This document shows, piece by piece, positions 37,701 to 48,500 of a DNA stretch of 64,000 nt. Where the stretch lies: assembly GCA_921293015.1 (NCBI GenBank), contig OV121091.1, positions 11,623,755 through 11,687,754 of the forward strand, in the 5' to 3' direction. Source of the stretch: Phorcus lineatus. Lineage: Eukaryota; Mollusca; Gastropoda; Trochida; Trochidae. Within the stretch, counting starts at the first letter, position 1; every line of letters begins with the position of its first letter. The notes beneath the pieces are model-generated. The model was not told where the DNA came from. It did no database searches and worked only from the letters and a program-made list of their open reading frames with translations. The position numbers and the translations under genes are program-made.

Positions 37701-40700
37701 AAAGTATAAATCGTTTTTTTAAAATAAAGCTAACAAGGATCACATCTAGGGATGGGGTTATGGTTTCAACAGTGATTAACACCGGTCTGTTGAGGGCAAG
37801 GGGCTTCATCTTCGGATTAACTCGGCCGAGATCGAAATACTTCTTTCCGGTTCCTTAGTTGTCAGCGATACAAGACATTTGCCGTGATGGTTATCAAGGG
37901 AATTATACGAACCATGAGGTCAAAATTCCGCTGACCTAGCGGGATACTTTCTAACTCGTTTAACATTTTGTTTTTTAATGAAAATAATGTGATATTTGTT
38001 GTTAAGTAAAGTTGTGTCTGTAAAAATTCACAATGTCAAGTTCTTTATTTTAAAGATGTTATCTCATATGATAAATTTGTGTTCAATCAAAGTAAGAATC
38101 TTCGATGTCCCAGTGTTAATCATATTGCTTTTTCTTTCAACAGAAACAAACACTTCTTGGTAATATTACTTGCATATGGTTTGCCGATTGGTTCAAATGC
38201 GGTTTATTTTGCTGTTCTTGATCTTGTTCTCGATGCCATTGATATATCACAGGTAAATAGCACCTTTCTGCACAGAATGGATTCTTACACTAATTAGTCT
38301 ACTGAAAATGTAATGAAAAGGACTATTTTTAATTTTCTCTTAAAGCAGTAATCAGGCTTATACGAAGCTATTTTGTCTTAAGGTTTTGTCTTGATCTAAA
38401 GTTATCTATGTCTGTAAGCTTGTCAACAAATTATTCTACTCAGATAATTATGACGAGTACTTAGATGTTTACCCAATGACGAATATAACGTACATTAACA
38501 AATGAAAATCGATGGGGAAAAAATATTCTTAGGCCTAGGCAAGTAAGAGGATCGTAAAGAATATGGTTGTCAATTCTTTGTCATCCGAACTTTTTTCATT
38601 TGATCAGGAAACTGCTGGGTGGATCGGCTTCTATGCAACCATCGCTGGATGTGTCTCTGCACTGCTGGTTTCAAGGTGAAGTGCCCTTATTTGTTTCATA
38701 TTTCATAATATGTGATAGCATGAATAATAAATTCTATGTCAATAATTTGCATTCATCTAAATATCTGCGTCAATGAGTTCTGGAGAAAAGTTGGAAATCA
38801 TCATATTACGCATATGAATATTACTGATTTCTGAGGTGTAATCAATGTTTTACAATAGTGACAAATGCCTATATTGTATTAATTGTATCCGTCATTTTCT
38901 GTAATCTGATGATTCTGTATACTAGCAATACTACATCTATGGGAATGAAATAAATGAAAAGTATCTCCATTAGTCAAACCAAGTATTTAAAGAAATTAAT
39001 AACAAGCTTCAAGTTTTACACTATTTCGTCTGATTTCAGATTAGCTGATCTATTCATGCGACGCATGAAATTGATTCTCGTTATCTTATATATCCTGGCT
39101 ACAGCTAGCATGTTGTGGTTTGTCTGCATTCACAGCGGATATTTAGAGTTCAACATGGGTAAGAATTTCATTTAAATTTTGTTCAAAATACATTGCTAGC
39201 TTTGAACGAATGAGTTAAACAACTCCCTTTGCTATGACAAAGCTACTTATCATACATCATTTAGTACCAAAAAAGACAGCTCAAGTGATCAAATCCTAAA
39301 CTAACTTCTGTTCTGATAAGGGCACTAAAATTCAAAAACATACCAAATTTAGCAATTGAAAACACTTCTCAAACGGAAGGCTTGCTTACCGTCACCGACG
39401 TTTCTTCATTCGTCATATAATGAGACAGTGTTCTGCTAAGAAGACTCGTGAATGCAGTTCACCGACGAAAATAATTGTAGTTTTTCCGAATCAAATGGAA
39501 CTGACCGAGGCTTGGCACATTTTCTTTTAAATCGGCATCGCTAATTGCACAACTTACTTTGATCGAAACCAATCAGGCATCTCTATTTCAATACCGAGAA
39601 GCGCTAGTATATGAACAGAGGATAATGTAGGATTTTAAGACTTTGGCTACGTATATTTCGAGAGAATGATAACATGTTTGAAACGATTAAATCTTATCAT
39701 CCCAAATCAGTATGCATTTAATAGTACTTATTTGTCCGATGTCAATCCTTAAATTTTTCTTTGTCACTGCATGATGATAATAAATTTCGTGAAGTCACTT
39801 TTTAGGATATTTTACCTATGCTCCTTCTGTACCAGTGCAAATATCTACTTAAAAAATCTAAACCTAAATCGAGATAGAATGAATTAAATAGAAATTTATT
39901 AAATATTTATGAAGATATTAATAATTCGCACATTGCAGTTGCTATCCAGTCGGGCATTCATACAGCAATAATTCACAGAATGTAGTGTATTACAGATGTA
40001 CATGTAAAATAATATTTTCAGATTAGGTAAGAACTTTGTACAATTGGGTTCATATAGGCGAATGATAAGGATGATATTAAACGAGTTCCTAAGAATGGAT
40101 GCTTAAAGAGGAAACGTAACGCATAATTGTGATTATTACAAATTATTATCTGTAGTCGCTTCACCTTTAAGAATCAATAGAGCCAAAAAATGAGAAAATA
40201 TACGCTTTAATTCGACCACTAGGAGACCTTTTATACCCCTTTTTTGGATGACCGCCTAATGAGCCTGGCGAACGCTTAGACAAAATCACCGAAGCATGAC
40301 TCGAAGCCACGCCCAGTGTGTGACGTGCTAGTTGTCAGTTGAAAGTCCAGCCCTTTGATTTTCTCTGTATTTTTAAGCTAATTCAAAAGCAAAATAGAAG
40401 CAATAGCATGACCGAAAGAATTCCAAAATACGATATGTAACTGCTTCATGATATCAACTTTCCCTCTTAGTCGTCAAATCCATTTTGATTGGACCGTGAC
40501 AATCTTTGGACGCGGTTTTCTTGGGTGGGTTTATATCAAAAAGGTTAAGAACTTGGTCGGTGAGAGATCCATTACTATGCGATATCGCGTAGTGTTACAA
40601 CATTTATTATCGATATGAAGTTCTAAATTGTCTCGAAAAAAATGAAGGTTTTTGTAATAAACGGGAGAGAATGTAAAAACTTTTTTAATGTTTACTGTAG

Positions 40701-43158
40701 AAAAAATAATTTTGTTTCACTTCACTTTATGACAACTTAGTATTTAATGGATGATTCGTTTGTATTTAACTAACGTATATTATATTGTTAGCTAGTATAA
40801 CATCTCACACCGTGTTGCAATATCTCTGTCTTTGAATTTAACAATCAATGACATAAAAACATACCTGGCGCAAGCGTTAGAAACACCCTATGTAATCCTA
40901 AAGAATGTTGGTACCCGTTATTCACGATGTACATTTTTAAATGTGTGTCATCGTCCGTAGAAGTGCATGAGCCAAATCTCCTTCTCTTAATCTATTGGTT
41001 GAATATATATTCTACAAGTTCATTGGTTCAAAATGACTGGACGCCGTGACCAGAAACTAAGTAGCAGTCGAATGCCAAGATTACGCCATTATGACAGGAC
41101 ATATATTCCGCTTGGTTGGTCCAAGGCGTTAAAATTCAAAAGGTATAATTAGAGACCATTAAATCAAGAATTGAAATTGAATGCGATAGGATTATATAAC
41201 GGCCACCTGTGTGTCATAAAAAATAAGACTATATAAACCAATCTGATTGTTGTGACAACATTTGGCAGACGTCGTAATTGATGTTACATGCTATGGGATA
41301 GTGCGCATAGCATCACATTTAAACACCGTCTTTCGCTTGGAACAATACAAATAATTAAAGATATATTTAACATCAATTCACCGGAGGTTTGAGTTGCTTG
41401 GATGACTTTAGATATGTTTAAACAGTTGTTTAGAATGTGAGATTTCCTGTTGTTTTTTCATTAAGGAGGTTATACTTCCGCCGACTAGCACGTCACGCGG
41501 CAGGACACGCGGCTGGACACGCCTCAGTGACCACGGGCCAGTTCAGTTCTGTTCACTGGTGCTAATTAGCTGGTGATTGGAAAAAGCCGTATTAAAGTTG
41601 TTTATAGGCCGATTTCGAAAATTTAAACTCATGTCACTGGCAAATTAGAATACGTATTTTATGAATCACGAAAGTTGCCATGGGTCATTTCAGTCGATCT
41701 TTAATGACTTGCAGAGTTTGCTTCTCTTTGGTTATACACTGTAGTACCAAATATCCAAATCAAAGAGAATAAAGTGTGTTGTTGGAGTCAATTATGTCAA
41801 ACTGAATAAATCATTTCATTGCATCATTAGTGGCTGATGATTCTGAAAAAACAACAACATCTTAATGCTTATCAGTTTAGTATGGTTACATTAAACCGGG
41901 TAAAGTTTTGATAAGTGACCGAAAAATCGGACAATGACGCGCTCATTATGCAAACGTACTTATAAAATTCTTTTTTACAGCATAGACAAATACGTGTTTG
42001 TAGTGTTAAGGTGGTCAGTTAGTAGATGGTATTCAGAATTTCAACTTCTGAACATTAATGTGGAGGGTTGTTTTGTAAATATAATTATTTTGGAATTTTA
42101 GGGATGAGAATGCACGTTTTGGTTCCTTTTCAGCCATATTGAAACAGTATGAAACAAAATCTGTATCCCTTTAAGCTTGTTCCCTGCTCTCCCTTAAACT
42201 ATTTTAGTAACGTTTATTTGTATGTAACTTGATTTTTCAGCATCCATTTATGCATCTCTCATTTTAATGGGGTTCTTTGTAAACGGATCGATTCCTCTAC
42301 TCTTTGAGATTGCTTGTGAAGCGTCCTATCCCATTGCTGAGGGGGTGACAGTTGGCTCTCTGACAATGATGAACACATTTATTGGTTCTGTAATTCTCAG
42401 CATTTTACAGGCACCGGATATAGGTATGTTTTAAAGGGTGGAATGAAATACAAATCACTGTGTCTCCAAACAGTTCTTAAACTGCTCTATGTATGTAAAG
42501 TTTTACATTTTTTTCACAGATTTTTGATAATGTTTTTTCATTTTGTTAGGATCGGATTCTGACGATATCAGAATACAAAATTGTAAAAGTATAATTTTGA
42601 TTCAGATTGTAGTTGCTTGTGTGTGTGAATATATTTGTGTTGTTATTTCAGTAGACAATGGTTAAACATGTGTAAAACTACTGTTAATTATGGGAACGTA
42701 TAGTATTATTTCACTACACTGTATTTAAGAAGTTTATTGATATTTCCATAAATAATTGAGGAAATTTTAAAACTGTTCAATGTTTTGGAATCAACTGTTT
42801 TCACAAGGCGATTTTTGTTTTTTATTTCAAGTGAGAGACACTTTGTACAGTTGAAATATGTAATAATTAACGACGTATGAATGGAAAATGAGAACAAACA
42901 CCCCTTGCCGACGATGATGGAGGAGATAATGCTTATTTCAGCCTGTTGTATTTTCCAGGTGTGGTGTGGTTGAACTGGGTTGCTTTCGCGCTGATTGCAG
43001 TCAATATCGGACTTCTTCTCACGTTTCAAGAGAAATACACAAGGACAGACTTAGATGTGGATAAAGAGATCTATATAGATTCCTCTGCTGTGTCAGATAA
43101 TATAACACAAGTGAGAGTCGAAAATGGTGTCACCATAAGCACTGAAAATAAGTTTTGA
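34436..43158 (+). CDS. SLC49A4: SLC49A4 (DIRC2)-like lysosomal MFS transporter, 11 exons, 506 aa
   Basis: Joining 34436-34736, 35304-35394, 35489-35652, 35796-35862, 36215-36303, 37539-37668, 38144-38252, 38608-38675, 39040-39158, 42241-42423 and 42959-43158 gives 1521 bases, 506 codons plus TGA. All introns are GT-AG and every junction stays in frame. The product matches SLC49A4/DIRC2 (human about 478 aa) end to end: WNTYGPI (54-60), an MFS loop 2-3 motif MDVKGLR (97-103), TWFP..RATATAM (157-170), FPARPPTPPSV before the central cytosolic loop, AGWIGF (320-325), and YPIAEGVT (409-416) near TM11. About 12 membrane segments are visible. Loop TM5-TM6 has sequons N200, N203 and N211. Known family role: proton-coupled lysosomal export, with pyridoxine reported for human SLC49A4; the substrate here is inferred. 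The start has A at -3 and G at +4. There is no obvious N-terminal acidic dileucine signal, and the C-terminal tail is longer than in human. SLC49 membership is near certain; assignment to A4 rather than A1-A3 is strong. Confidence 0.95.
35304..35394 (+). CDS. SLC49A4: SLC49A4-like exon 2 (TM3)
   Basis: Residues 101-131. It starts GLRASVILGASLLLG and ends in LRCIPCENEIATW, matching the GLR...LRCIP segment of SLC49A4. Acceptor is TTTCAACAG, donor GTAGGT, end phase 2. Confidence 0.92.
35489..35652 (+). CDS. SLC49A4: SLC49A4-like exon 3 (TM4-TM5)
   Basis: Residues 131-186. Contains LNGIAG (139-144), SATWFP and RATATAM, the most conserved block of the family's N-terminal half. Acceptor follows a T-rich tract, donor is GTATGT, end phase 1. 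Confidence 0.94.
35796..35862 (+). CDS. SLC49A4: SLC49A4-like exon 4 (start of luminal loop)
   Basis: Residues 186-208. GPIIVPEIEE matches the GPLVVP turn after TM5 in human SLC49A4. It carries overlapping sequons NCT (N200) and NIS (N203). Donor is GTAAGT, end phase 2. Too short to stand out as an open frame; found by joining to exons 3 and 5. Confidence 0.9.
36215..36303 (+). CDS. SLC49A4: SLC49A4-like exon 5 (rest of luminal loop)
   Basis: Residues 208-238. It encodes sequon NCS (N211), an acidic stretch (LDETEAEGTQ) and the lead-in to TM6 (MKLMYIE). The loop is the least conserved part of the family. Acceptor TTTTTCAG, donor GTAAAG, end phase 1. Confidence 0.88.
36775..37384 (+). mobile_element. 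Tc1/mariner-type MITE, complete, in SLC49A4 intron 5
   Basis: Starts CAGCTGCATGCCAAAAG and ends with the inverted CTTTCGGTATGCAGCTG. Terminal repeats extend about 65 bp inward (shared GTGATATTTGCACTA and its complement). TA dinucleotides directly flank both ends (36773-36774 and 37385-37386), the expected Tc1/mariner target duplication. About 610 bp with no transposase frame, hence non-autonomous. A sister copy lies at 62068-62692. Confidence 0.9.
37539..37668 (+). CDS. SLC49A4: SLC49A4-like exon 6 (TM6 and central loop)
   Basis: Residues 238-281. ECGATVLLFLLVLLYFP is TM6; ARPPTPPSVTAS matches the PPRPPLPPSVAA motif of SLC49A4, followed by LQGLKKLFR in the cytosolic loop. Acceptor GCCTCAG, donor GTAAGG, end phase 2. 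Confidence 0.93.
38144..38252 (+). CDS. SLC49A4: SLC49A4-like exon 7 (TM7)
   Basis: Residues 281-317. NKHFLVILLAYGLPIGS and VLDLVLDAIDISQ align with the TM7 and VLDLIL...VSQ segment of SLC49A4. Acceptor CTTTCAACAG, donor GTAAAT, end phase 0. Confidence 0.92.
38608..38675 (+). CDS. SLC49A4: SLC49A4-like exon 8 (TM8)
   Basis: Residues 318-340. ETAGWIGFYATIAGCVSALLVS matches DAGWIGFWSIVGGCV of the human protein. Acceptor TTGATCAG, donor GTGAAG, end phase 2. Confidence 0.92.
39040..39158 (+). CDS. SLC49A4: SLC49A4-like exon 9 (TM9)
   Basis: Residues 340-380. RLADLFMRRMKLILVIL gives the cytosolic TM8-TM9 turn (compare RFADFIRGMLKLIL) followed by TM9. Acceptor GATTTCAG, donor GTAAGA, end phase 1. 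The following intron is by far the longest (3082 bp). Confidence 0.9.
39159..42240 (+). other. SLC49A4: SLC49A4 intron 9 (3.1 kb) with duplicated segment
   Basis: The longest intron. Between about 39.4 and 41.6 kb its base composition is less AT-rich than the rest, and a short inverted pair (GTGACGTGCTAGT near 40320, its complement near 41485) hints at an old transposon, without proof. The stretch 41720-41960 is clearly paralogous to 51545-51780 (shared GTGTTGTTGGAGTC/GTGTTATTGGAGTC and AATCGGACAATGACGCGC/AACCGGACTATGACACGC). Confidence 0.6.
42241..42423 (+). CDS. SLC49A4: SLC49A4-like exon 10 (TM10-TM11)
   Basis: Residues 380-441. Contains MGFFVNGSIPLLFEIACE and YPIAEGVTVGSLTMMN, matching LGVFLNSSVPIFFELFVE and YPVPEGITCGVVTFLSN. 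Acceptor GATTTTTCAG, donor GTATGT, end phase 1. Confidence 0.94.
42959..43158 (+). CDS. SLC49A4: SLC49A4-like exon 11 (TM12 and C-terminal tail)
   Basis: Residues 441-506 and TGA. WLNWVAFALIAVNIGLLLTFQEKYTR is TM12 and the post-helix turn. The 38-residue tail (469-506) is polar and acidic and extends well past the end of the human protein. No clear YXXphi or dileucine signal is visible in it. Acceptor TATTTTCCAG. Confidence 0.92.
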
Positions 43159-45379
43159 TGTTAAGGTGTCAGTGCTACTAATACGAACAAACAAATCTCT
43201 CGCAAAAATGAAAAAGACATTCAAACAATATTCATTTTTTATTGAATACTTTTCTGGTAGCTTGCCAGTAAGGCCTGACTGGCGTGTTGCAATGCATAGC
43301 GTTAGTCGTCCATCCATCCTTCGGTTCGTCATTAAATTTTTAACTTTTCCAAATTTTTCTCAAGCACCACCGACTCTAGAAATCTTTTTTTGTCACAAAT
43401 TAGATATCTACATAGCAACTGCCGATTTCATTTAATAGGTTTGGTTACCCTGAAACACCTGATAAGAGTCACGAGGGCCACGCCCTTTTTTCGTCGTCTT
43501 CTCCGAAAGCTGGAATTTTATATATTACGTTATTTACAACAATTCTGTAAAGGAAAATATAATGTGAAAATATTGTTTTTCAGTTTTTGCATTATGGACC
43601 CCAGTGTTTCACAGATCCATGCCAAATCTATTCTTGTATGAATATGAAGATGATATACATATATCAAGTTTGTGATAGGAACCTTGATTCTTATTTCTCA
43701 ATTTCTTCTGTAAATCGTAAATTTTGCTGGAAAGATGATTTTTGAGTCGCACGTAAGTGAACACCTACTTACATGATATTTGCACTAAGTTTGCATGGAA
43801 TTTAACAAAATTTTGTTCAGCTGTTGAAGGGTGCCTGTTTGTCTGCTGAACACATCTGGCTGCTACAAACTATATCACGAAGTTGATGAATCACAATATA
43901 TAACTGGATTATTCAATATTTCGCTCATCCTTAAAAATTAAAATGTATGTCTATCCCACATGCCAGTTTCATGTATCATGAAAACTTAATCATAACTGTG
44001 TATTTATTAAGAGTGATAGACTTGCATGTCAGCAGAGGCATCAGCAAGATTACAATAATTAGGATACGCAAGATAATATGTCTGATATATGGTTTGAATA
44101 TCATATAAGTGTCGAAAAATACATCAAACTTTATACAAGTGAACTTCCTACCTACTATCGTTGATGGATATCGTACATTCGTTCACAAACTTTGCCAAAC
44201 AAATTGGAGAGGGACCATGTCCAAGCACAAATTACGAAATCTCAAGTTCACTAAGCTTCTCACTTTCGACATTTCAAAATCAGGAAAATTTTCTATCGAA
44301 AGAATTCCTAGAAAACTAACCTAGCACATGCAAAAAGTGATTTGTACTTTAACAACGTGATGAATAAGAGGACTAAGCGATGGTAATGGAGGTTTTTGAT
44401 AATTTTAAATGAAGTTTTCCTTTTTTTTTTATGCGGCGTCAAAACAACTCTCATAAATATTTCACTTTTCACCCTGTTACAAGTGCGTTTTCAAATTCGC
44501 AGATTCCTTCATTACCCTGATATCTATCAGAAAATAACCTCTTCTCACTGGGTATTAAACCAGGCAATGCAATAACTCGCATCAAAGAAAAGCAGCACTA
44601 CCCTGATGACAATTCCTTTGAGTACTAGATATTTGCTTAACGTCAGTTCATTGCATTGCAAGACATTACATATTGAACATTGTCATGGAAAACCAAGTTT
44701 CGAGCGATACGAGGCATTTGGTCTGACAGAAATCATTGAATTTCAGGAACTCAGGGGATTCACATAAAAAGGAAAAACGTCATGCTAAGTCTTTTAGATA
44801 TCCTCTTGAAGGCTTTGTTCGTTGCCAAACAATAACTCACTAGCTCATTTACAGGCTTTATGAGGAAAATATCGCTGTTTTGGTCTTGTTTCGAATTTGA
44901 GAACTATCAGTTAAAACGTCAGCAATCCAGATAGTCATGGATGAAACTTACTAGTTGAAAACGTAAATGTGTAAAGATAAGAGGAACGAGTTGAAAAGAA
45001 GACATATTTTACATGTGTGTAACTTATTTTCACGACTTACAATTACAATCAACTTTTTCATCTTATTACATTATCAAGGTGGGCTTTAAAAAAACTTCAC
45101 GAAAACCATAATTCTGCCTTTTTGGAGGGGCAGGATTTCCGATCAGAGGAAAATATATCAATTTTACATTCCCAATGAAATAAAAATGATGAAATTGCTA
45201 CACACTAGGAAAAACTATTATGAAAGTTAGTGTAATCAGATTTTGACTTGTGATATTTCCCTTTCCAAATGCTAATAAAGTTGATTAAGTGTAATGATTT
45301 CATCAGTCCAAGCGCATCAGTTTACACTTCAAGCAATCAAAATCATCTCATGAGATATTTATCTTAATGAATTACGACA
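43159..45379. other. 3' flank of SLC49A4
   Basis: Presumably includes the 3' UTR, but no convincing AATAAA lies close to the stop; the first clear one is near 45178. Contains the MITE relic at 43755-43825. No second gene seen. Confidence 0.4.
43755..43825 (+). mobile_element. Relic of the Tc1-type MITE terminus
   Basis: TTACATGATATTTGCACTAAG followed by GCATGGA, a GTTCAGCTG-like end and TT resembles the right terminus of the 36775-37384 element in order and spacing, but with many changes. It lies about 600 bp after the SLC49A4 stop codon. Confidence 0.45.
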
Positions 45380-45560
45380 AATATGGAACATTTTAGTGAT
45401 AGTGACAATATGATGTCTGTATACTTTTGCCCTTTCAAAGTTTGAAGTTGCAAAGAGGAAACAGTGAAGATGATAGAAATGAGAAATTTATTACAATTGT
45501 ATTGGGATACAAAGTCGTTAAAGTAATCTTTCAAATGTCATTTCAATTCCCTGTTATTTA
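45380..45560. repeat. Duplicated segment downstream of SLC49A4, copy 1
   Basis: ATGGAACATTTTAGTGATAG, ATGATGTCTGTATACTTTTGC and CAAAGAGGAAACAGTGAAGATG match 55320-55410 (ATGAAACATTTATAGTGATA, GTGATGTCTGTGAACGTTCGC, GAGGAAACAATTAAATGA). Offset about 9.9 kb, similar to that of the intron-9 segment. Confidence 0.7.
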
Positions 45561-48500
45561 TGATTGATTATTTATTTTTGTTGCGTTTTGGTTAAATCTT
45601 GTTTCATTTAATGAACTTACAATGTGCATAGTCATTTCGGTAAACTAAAATTTTGAATCTATTCAAAATGAGTCATTGATAGAAATATCCCGTCTGTATT
45701 AAAGTTTTTCAATACAAATATTATACCTACAGGCTTTAAATTGTACCCATTTTAATGATTGAGCTAATCATTATATTACTTATGATTAGTACACATACGC
45801 GCCATTTGATATCTGTGATAGTGAATTGGAATACATTGATTTTGCTTCTTTTGCTAAGAACAATTAAATACGAAAGATTGTTTCCACCTTTGTCCAGAGA
45901 AATATGTGAGTAGAAAGTATTCTGAAAGCAATGACCTCTGATATTGATATATTTTTATATGTATATATTTTTTATATATCTGATAAATGTCTCTGTTGTT
46001 TCCAATATGTAAACTTAAGTTTTCGATTAGGCAAAGGTTTCATTTAAAATACGTACAGTGTATACTATCAAATTGCTTATTCGTGAAACAGTGAATCGTC
46101 ATTCCTACTGTCATTCATAAAACGTGTAAACACTTAAGAATAATAATACCCTTTTTTAAATTATATTTTTCTTTCCAAAATGTAGTTTTGATTTAAGGTG
46201 AGTGACAGAGACTTCTATTAGTCTTATTGTCATACACGTATACAATGTACTTCATCTCCAACTATAAATATACGAATAATAATTAATCTTGGTTAAGATT
46301 TTTTAAAACTATCTATAAAAAGTTGTGCCTTTTAATGTAAAACAATATCAATAAGAGGAATTACAACTGACATTAATTTTCATGATGAAGAATGATCACC
46401 GATTTTTTAAAACAAAACTCCTATTATATATGTTCTTGTCAATCATTGATAACAAAAGAAACTAAAGACATTATTTATGTCTGTCTTCTCAAAATAAATA
46501 CGTTGCTGTTGGCTTTATTTACAACATATTTGAATTATTTGCATTGGAAATGCACTATCACATTAATACATATCAATAATAACTCATGTTTCTTGATTTA
46601 AGGTAAAGGTCAATTTGTACAATATATATTACGTGAGCAGAATGATTATGATCTTGCGATAGTAAACTTGATCAACATGACATTTTAGTCATCCGTAATT
46701 ATCTCTATAATGGAAATACCAACATACATGTACCTTGAAATGAATAACACCATAGTGTTATATTGAGTTGTAAGTAATCGTATGACATTTGCTTGAAAGA
46801 TGTCTTAATCTGAAATATAAAACAGGTCAATCAACATTCCAATACAGGTTACTTAATTAAATAGTCTCCCCGCGTAGCCTCCAGATCTGTCTGCTTGCTG
46901 TGCAACTTGGGTACCTTTCTAACTCTTAGCCAATCAGATATCGCTTACCATCTCAAACTAAGTTTAATATTGAAAAAACAAACGTAAACGTAAACTACGT
47001 CGAATTGGAAAGCATTTTAATTAAGTCTGAGCTGAGAGGTTACATGCCGGTATCTAACGGGCGAAAGCGACTTAGTTTACGATATATTGCACACGTTTAA
47101 AAAAAGTATTATTAAAGGGGGTGTCGTTATGTATTTTTATTTATCACTTGGCTATTAAAAGCAAACACAATATCTGTCTTTGATGTATCGCTCTTTATTA
47201 TCAAATTCATCGATAATGAAGTCACCTTAATAGGTCAGCATGCGATTATTACTCAAATTGTAGTCAAATTGTAGATTTATTAACAGCAATATCTTCATAG
47301 GGGCGAGTAATAAATGTGCGAATGGCACAAGCGGAGGGACTCCTGTCTTCTTAAAGGTTAAGTGAACAAACGGAATGCTCAGTCTTAATAATAAACGTTA
47401 AAGAATTTACCTTGATCGCAATTTCAAATTTTACCTAAGCATCTGCCACTTGTAACGGTGACTACGGAAGAAATGGCATTTTGTCCTCTACGAATAAAAA
47501 ATAACAAGAGTATAAAGAGCAACAAGTGTTATAAATTTGAGTAACCATTAAAGAGGAAAATATGTAGATAAATGTTTCGCTGAACTTGATAATGCAATAA
47601 ATTTCCTAAGATGAACCTCAATTGCAATACGCTTTTGAATTAATCACAACATGTAACATCTATTCATATCGGACACTAATGTAGGGCTTTAAATTTGGTA
47701 TTTATATCTTTATTTCAATGACATTCATTTTCGAATGTCATGTCCTTTTTCTATTTACGAATTAACAATCTCACACTTTTGACATATGACACATATTTCT
47801 TTTTTATAAAGCTGTGGTTTGTCGAAAGAGTATAAATATTCGTGAAACTTCCGTTCAAGAGTGCTTATTATCATTTATGTGCAATTATCAATGGGATATA
47901 TATTGACAAGTAAAGATAATTATTTAACTGCATGCTAAATGGACTCAAATTATTGTGTCAAATCTCTGTAAATGATATGAGAAATATTCACATCATTAAC
48001 ACATCACTATATCTGACGTTTTTCTTATCACAGAGATGCTTTAAAAGCATGTAAGAGAGACATGGTTTAGAAAACGAAAAACTACAGCAATAAATTGGGA
48101 ACATAGATGCAATTATATGCTGTGAAAAGTAACATCCTTTAAAATAAATTTACGTGTAGGCCGATTCGAAACTCGACCACAAAAAGAGTTTGGGCTAAAA
48201 AGGTTTCTTTAATTTGCTTCGTTGCAATACCATTGGTTTTCATGTGAGTGGGTGAATAATTGACCGAGAGAGATGATTGATGTAGGATTTATCGTTGTGT
48301 CAGCATTATTTCAGCTTTCATTTTCTTAAAGTGAGTGGACAGATCAGCAAAGGGAGAGAAAAGGAAAATAGTCAAAAGAGCCGGAAAAATTAAGTCAATA
48401 AGTCCGAGTGCAAAAGCAATTCAAAAGTAAGAATAACATGGTACTCATCACAAACAATATCATCACATAAGGTAAAAAGCAATTTTCATATATGATGACA

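Noticed and set aside
40310-41510. Transposon in intron 9 bounded by GTGACGTGCTAGT and its inverse
   Set aside because: Only about 13 bp match and no target duplication is seen; could be chance.
43166-43641. Open frames just after the SLC49A4 stop as a further exon or gene
   Set aside because: No family similarity, no splice logic, and the SLC49A4 protein is already complete at 43158.
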